Positions 6,012-6,796 of a stretch of DNA of 6,796 nucleotides are shown here, in pieces. Position 1 is the stretch's first letter, and the number at the start of each line of letters is the position of its first letter. The notes beneath the pieces were generated by a model. That model did no database searches. It was not told the origin of the DNA and was given only the letters and a program-made list of their open reading frames with translations. Origin of the DNA: Candidatus Omnitrophota bacterium (lineage in GTDB: Bacteria; Omnitrophota; Gorgyraeia; 2-01-FULL-45-10); contig JAUYPN010000044.1 in NCBI GenBank assembly GCA_030695725.1, forward strand, positions 1 to 6,796. Reading direction: 5' to 3'. A program made the position numbers and the translations under genes.

Positions 6012-6796
6012 CTATCGATAAACCCCTTTTGTGTTGAGATACCTAAGCGATTCGTCCACGACATTCTTAAATACCGGAGCAGCTACATCGCCGCCATAAT
6101 ATACGGGATGCGGCTCATCCACGCATACCACTACAGAAAGAACCGGTTTCTCTGCCGGAGCAAATCCTATGAACGAAGCAACGAACTTATCGTGTGAATA
6201 TAAGCCGCCAGGCTCTACCTTCTGAGCTGTCCCGGTCTTCCCCCCTACGCTGTACTCCTCCACCATGGCTTTCTTCCCCGTTCCGGTCTGGACCACGCCC
6301 ATCAATATGCTTCTCATCTTCAAAGCCGTCTGCGGCGAAATTACCTTGCTTCTGACCACCGGCGGAAATTCTTTTATCACGCGGCCGTTTGCGTCCAATA
6401 TCTCTTTAACGATCCTCGGCCTCACCAGAAATCCGTTGTCGGCGATCACCGATATGGCGCACGCCAGCTGTATAGCCGTAGTCGTCACTTCATGGCCCAT
6501 CGGTATGGCATACATGCTGCCACCCGACCATCTGGATACCGGCCTATTCATGCCGACAACTTCTCCCGGAAGGTCTAAACCCGTCCTGTCATGAAAACCG
6601 AACAACTTGATATATTTATACATCCTATCGGCGCCGAAAAGGCGAGCGACCTTGACCGTGCCGATATTTGATGATTTCTCGATGACTTCCTTAAATGTAA
6701 GGATACCATGCGGCGTATGGTCGTGCAACACTCTTTTACCTATACGCCACTCACCATTCTCGCAATAAAATTTATCATTAAGTTTTACGACGTTTT
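6012..6796 (-). CDS. ftsI: FtsI (PBP3-type), class B penicillin-binding protein transpeptidase (C-terminal part, cut by window end)
   Basis: This membrane-anchored periplasmic D,D-transpeptidase crosslinks septal peptidoglycan and partners with FtsW. About 261 codons of the C-terminal transpeptidase domain are visible; the first full codon starts at 6794 and the stop is TAG at 6014-6012. The fragment opens with the family signature YCENGEWRIGKRVLHDHTPHG. It then shows the second active-site motif SSN (6674-6666) and the third motif KTG in VGGKTGTAQK (KTG at 6239-6231), followed by FIGFAPAEKPVLSVVVCVDEP. The catalytic serine SxxK motif should lie about 50 residues upstream, outside the window. 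The protein ends soon after the domain, without PASTA repeats. The reading frame is open to the window edge, so the GTG at 6731 is internal. The next gene, murE, begins on the base after the stop. The symbol rests on the dcw context; the paralogue PBP2 is less likely. Confidence 0.95.
   Translation of the reverse strand, partial: NVVKLNDKFYCENGEWRIGKRVLHDHTPHGILTFKEVIEKSSNIGTVKVARLFGADRMYKYIKLFGFHDRTGLDLPGEVVGMNRPVSRWSGGSMYAIPMGHEVTTTAIQLACAISVIADNGFLVRPRIVKEILDANGRVIKEFPPVVRSKVISPQTALKMRSILMGVVQTGTGKKAMVEEYSVGGKTGTAQKVEPGGLYSHDKFVASFIGFAPAEKPVLSVVVCVDEPHPVYYGGDVAAPVFKNVVDESLRYLNTKGVYR

Noticed and set aside
6265..6594. Plus-strand open frame of 109 codons opposite ftsI
   Set aside because: It is antisense to the conserved transpeptidase domain, with no family resemblance or upstream signal.
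6012..6731. GTG at 6731 as the start of a separate 239-residue protein
   Set aside because: The frame is open upstream to the window edge and encodes the conserved FtsI signature YCENGEWRIGKR directly before it, so the GTG is an internal valine codon.
1..6796. A hidden defence, mobile or otherwise novel gene system
   Set aside because: Practically every base is accounted for by six canonical dcw genes with intact motifs. There is no transposase, integrase, CRISPR repeat, toxin-antitoxin pair or unknown gene.

Overview
The window is a central piece of a bacterial dcw (division and cell wall) cluster. All genes lie on the minus strand, so transcription runs from high to low coordinates: ftsI (3' part, cut by the window end) > murE > murF > mraY > murD > ftsW (5' part, cut by the window start). 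This order matches the classical dcw cluster. By analogy, ftsL, rsmH (mraW) and mraZ would lie beyond position 6796, and murG and murC beyond position 1, but neither side is visible.

The genes form one pathway. MurE, MurF and MurD build the UDP-MurNAc peptide stem in the cytoplasm: MurD adds D-Glu, MurE adds meso-DAP and MurF adds D-Ala-D-Ala. MraY loads the product onto undecaprenyl phosphate at the membrane to make lipid I. FtsW (SEDS glycosyltransferase) and FtsI (class B PBP transpeptidase) polymerise and crosslink the finished lipid II at the division septum. MurE carries the DNPR motif typical of meso-DAP enzymes, so the organism probably has a DAP-type wall, as in most Gram-negative bacteria. 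Moderate GC content, frequent ATA and AGG codons, strict dcw synteny and scattered palindromic repeats would suit an uncultured lineage such as Omnitrophota or another PVC-side phylum. That placement is a guess from style, not a demonstrated affiliation.

Packing is very tight. ftsI and murE abut with no gap, murE and murF overlap by 53 bases, murF and mraY are 3 bases apart, and murD and ftsW are 3 bases apart. The only non-coding stretch is about 100 bases between mraY and murD, and it is almost filled by a long imperfect palindrome built from TAGCG-type heptamers. A second, unrelated GC-rich palindromic segment lies in frame inside murF, adding about 23-25 residues between its N-terminal and central domains.

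I see no RNA gene, CRISPR array, transposase, complete promoter or intrinsic terminator acting on the operon. The gene content is ordinary housekeeping. The points worth a second look are the two palindromic elements and the murE/murF overprint; I find no evidence for a novel multi-gene system.
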